A stretch of 64,000 bases of DNA from the NCBI RefSeq assembly GCF_000218545.1, contig NC_015671.1, positions 62,001-126,000 on the forward strand, in the 5' to 3' direction. This document shows positions 63,021 through 64,000 of this stretch, in pieces (within the stretch, counting starts at the first letter, position 1; each line of letters begins with the position of its first letter). The DNA comes from Cellulomonas gilvus ATCC 13127 (lineage in GTDB: Bacteria > Actinomycetota > Actinomycetes > Actinomycetales > Cellulomonadaceae). The notes under the pieces were generated by a model. That model saw only the letters and a list, made by a program, of their open reading frames with translations, made no database searches and was not told the origin of the DNA. The position numbers were made by a program, and so were the translations under genes.

Positions 63021-63470
63021 GACCGCGTCAACGACCGGGGCCGCCTCGGGCATTCCCGTGGAGCGGTGAGGCACAATCGTCGGGACCCCGGCGCATCGAG
63101 CGCCGGTCGAGTACACGGACGAGGAGCACGCGGATGCACGGCACCGCAGGTTGCGGGGTGGCCACCATGGCCTGCTCAGGCGCACCCGCTGACCGCCGTG
63201 CCGACTGACCGTCGTATCTGCTGACCGCCGTACCTGCTGACTGCCGTACCCGCTCACCAGTCCGACGGCCCGGCGCGGCACCACCCGTCCCCGCCCTCGC
63301 CGAGCCCCGTGCTCGTGCCTCGTCACCTCCGGCGCGCCCGCGCGCCGCACGCCGCAGACCCGCCCGGGTCCACGGGCGACGGCCGTGTCCCACGACCCGA
63401 CGTGCCGCCGCGACGTGCCCCGACGAGCCGCGCCCGGCCGGCCCGGCACCCCACCCGGAAGCCCGGAGCC
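63021..63470. other. Intergenic region before the FBP-type gene
   Basis: No gene seen. It contains the short tandem repeat at 63188-63251 and a Pro/Arg-coding-like G/C-rich stretch with no convincing frame. CCCGGAGCC before 63471 is the ribosome site of the next gene. Confidence 0.35.
63188..63251. repeat. 16-bp tandem repeat, four diverged copies
   Basis: Units GCTGACCGCCGTGCC, GACTGACCGTCGTATCT, GCTGACCGCCGTACCT and GCTGACTGCCGTACCC follow head to tail, a period of 15-17 bp. Probably slippage product; no function assigned. Confidence 0.7.
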
Positions 63471-63995
63471 ATGGAACCCCTGACCGAGAAGCAGATCCGC
63501 GCGTCGTTCGTGAACGCGTCGCGCCGCGAGGCCGCGCAGGCCACCCTCCCCGACCTGACCGCGCTCGGCTGGTCCCGCCTCGACTACGTCGGCTGGCGTG
63601 ACCGACGCGCACCCCTGCTCGCCTACGCGGTGGTCCCGCTGGACGGCACGCCCACGGGCCTGCTGCTGCGCTCGACCGACGCCAAGCACCGCGTGCGGCG
63701 GCGTGCGGTGTGCGCGTGGTGCGAGGACGTCGTCGTGACCGAGGACGTGAGCCTGTACGTCGCGCGCCGCGCGGGAGCCGCCGGGCGGCGCGGGGACACG
63801 ATCGGGACGCTCATCTGCACCGACTTCATCTGCTCGCGCAACGTGCGCCGGCCACCCACCCGGACCGAGGCGGGCAGCGACCTGGAGCAGGTGCGCGACC
63901 AGATGATCGCCCGCCGCATCGAGGGCCTGCGGGAGCGGTCGGCGCGGTTCGTCGCCGAGGTGCTGCGCGACACGGGCGTGGCGCCGACCCCCTGA
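63471..63995 (+). CDS. FBP-domain treble-clef zinc-finger protein (EF-G-binding type)
   Basis: 174 residues. N-terminal helical part ([29 protein letters not shown] then [23 protein letters not shown]) and a zinc finger with CAWC and a later [14 protein letters not shown], four Cys in the FusB/EF-G-binding C-terminal arrangement. FusB-type proteins free EF-G from fusidic acid-stalled ribosomes; the actinobacterial FBP homologues are mostly uncharacterised. The stop lies five bases before the window end. Confidence 0.88.
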   Translation: MEPLTEKQIRASFVNASRREAAQATLPDLTALGWSRLDYVGWRDRRAPLLAYAVVPLDGTPTGLLLRSTDAKHRVRRRAVCAWCEDVVVTEDVSLYVARRAGAAGRRGDTIGTLICTDFICSRNVRRPPTRTEAGSDLEQVRDQMIARRIEGLRERSARFVAEVLRDTGVAPTP

Positions 63996-64000
63996 CGTGA

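Overview
The window is chromosomal DNA of a high-GC Gram-positive actinobacterium, most likely a Cellulomonas or a close Micrococcales relative. The signs are very high G+C with G/C-biased third codon positions, many GTG starts, tightly coupled ATGA operons, a secreted GH81 beta-1,3-glucanase, a deazaflavin (F420)-type nitroreductase, an LPxTG surface protein, DUF2510 and DUF6457 proteins and a MoeZ-type MoeB-rhodanese. I see no phage, transposon, IS element, CRISPR array or rRNA. Genus assignment is inference.

Layout. 1-1.3 kb: start of a GH81 glucanase (cut by the window edge) and a cupin protein. 1.3-3.7 kb (minus): a ribbon-helix-helix/SPFH pair with a two-site palindromic promoter element, a carboxymuconolactone decarboxylase-like frame without a start codon, and two DUF202 membrane proteins. 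3.8-7.8 kb (plus): a probable sulfide/persulfide detoxification unit (rhodanese, CoA-disulfide reductase-rhodanese fusion, a 38-residue Cys-rich protein, a CsoR/CstR-family repressor) with two copies of one palindromic operator, then NhaA. 7.9-17.1 kb: AraC regulator, a 2327-residue LPxTG protein, a YihY membrane protein. 17.5-21.5 kb: tRNA-Leu(CAG), NmrA-like reductase, rifampin ADP-ribosyltransferase (arr), polysaccharide deacetylase, DUF2510 protein, methionine aminopeptidase, YciI-like protein. 21.5-23.7 kb: a structured leader with a 12-codon ORF before a fatty acid desaturase, then cold-shock protein cspA. 24-29.5 kb: secreted phytase-like/Ig-repeat protein, low-molecular-weight phosphatase, aminotransferase, zinc-ribbon protein.

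29.5-35.9 kb is a molybdenum cofactor cluster in two convergent arms (moeB-rhodanese, moeA, moaC, mobA-like, DUF6457, moaD on plus; mog-like, moaE, moaA on minus). 36-40.9 kb is the glycine cleavage operon gcvP-gcvT-gcvH behind a tandem glycine riboswitch. 41-42 kb has a 76-residue LuxR-type HTH protein with a structured leader and a Nudix hydrolase. 42-47 kb (minus) carries the metF-metE operon under a SAM riboswitch with a coupled 11-codon leader peptide, then a MalY/PatB-type beta-lyase; three 63-64 bp palindromic repeats lie between metE and the lyase. 47-53 kb: tag, hrpA, ybaK. 53-64 kb: TAP-like secreted hydrolase, sbcDC, DUF2993 protein, secreted HNH nuclease, aquaglyceroporin, F420-type nitroreductase and a treble-clef FBP-type protein.

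Themes. Sulfur handling recurs: three proteins carry rhodanese domains, a CstR-like switch is present, SAM controls metF-metE, and a C-S lyase follows metE. RNA-based control is also prominent: two recognisable riboswitches and two unassigned structured leaders, ahead of the desaturase and the LuxR-like gene. The best candidates for undescribed biology are the desaturase leader, where a near-complete anti-Shine-Dalgarno complement precedes a 12-codon ORF with mutually exclusive pairings, and the small Cys-rich protein in the persulfide unit. All calls come from reading the sequence; no database search was run.
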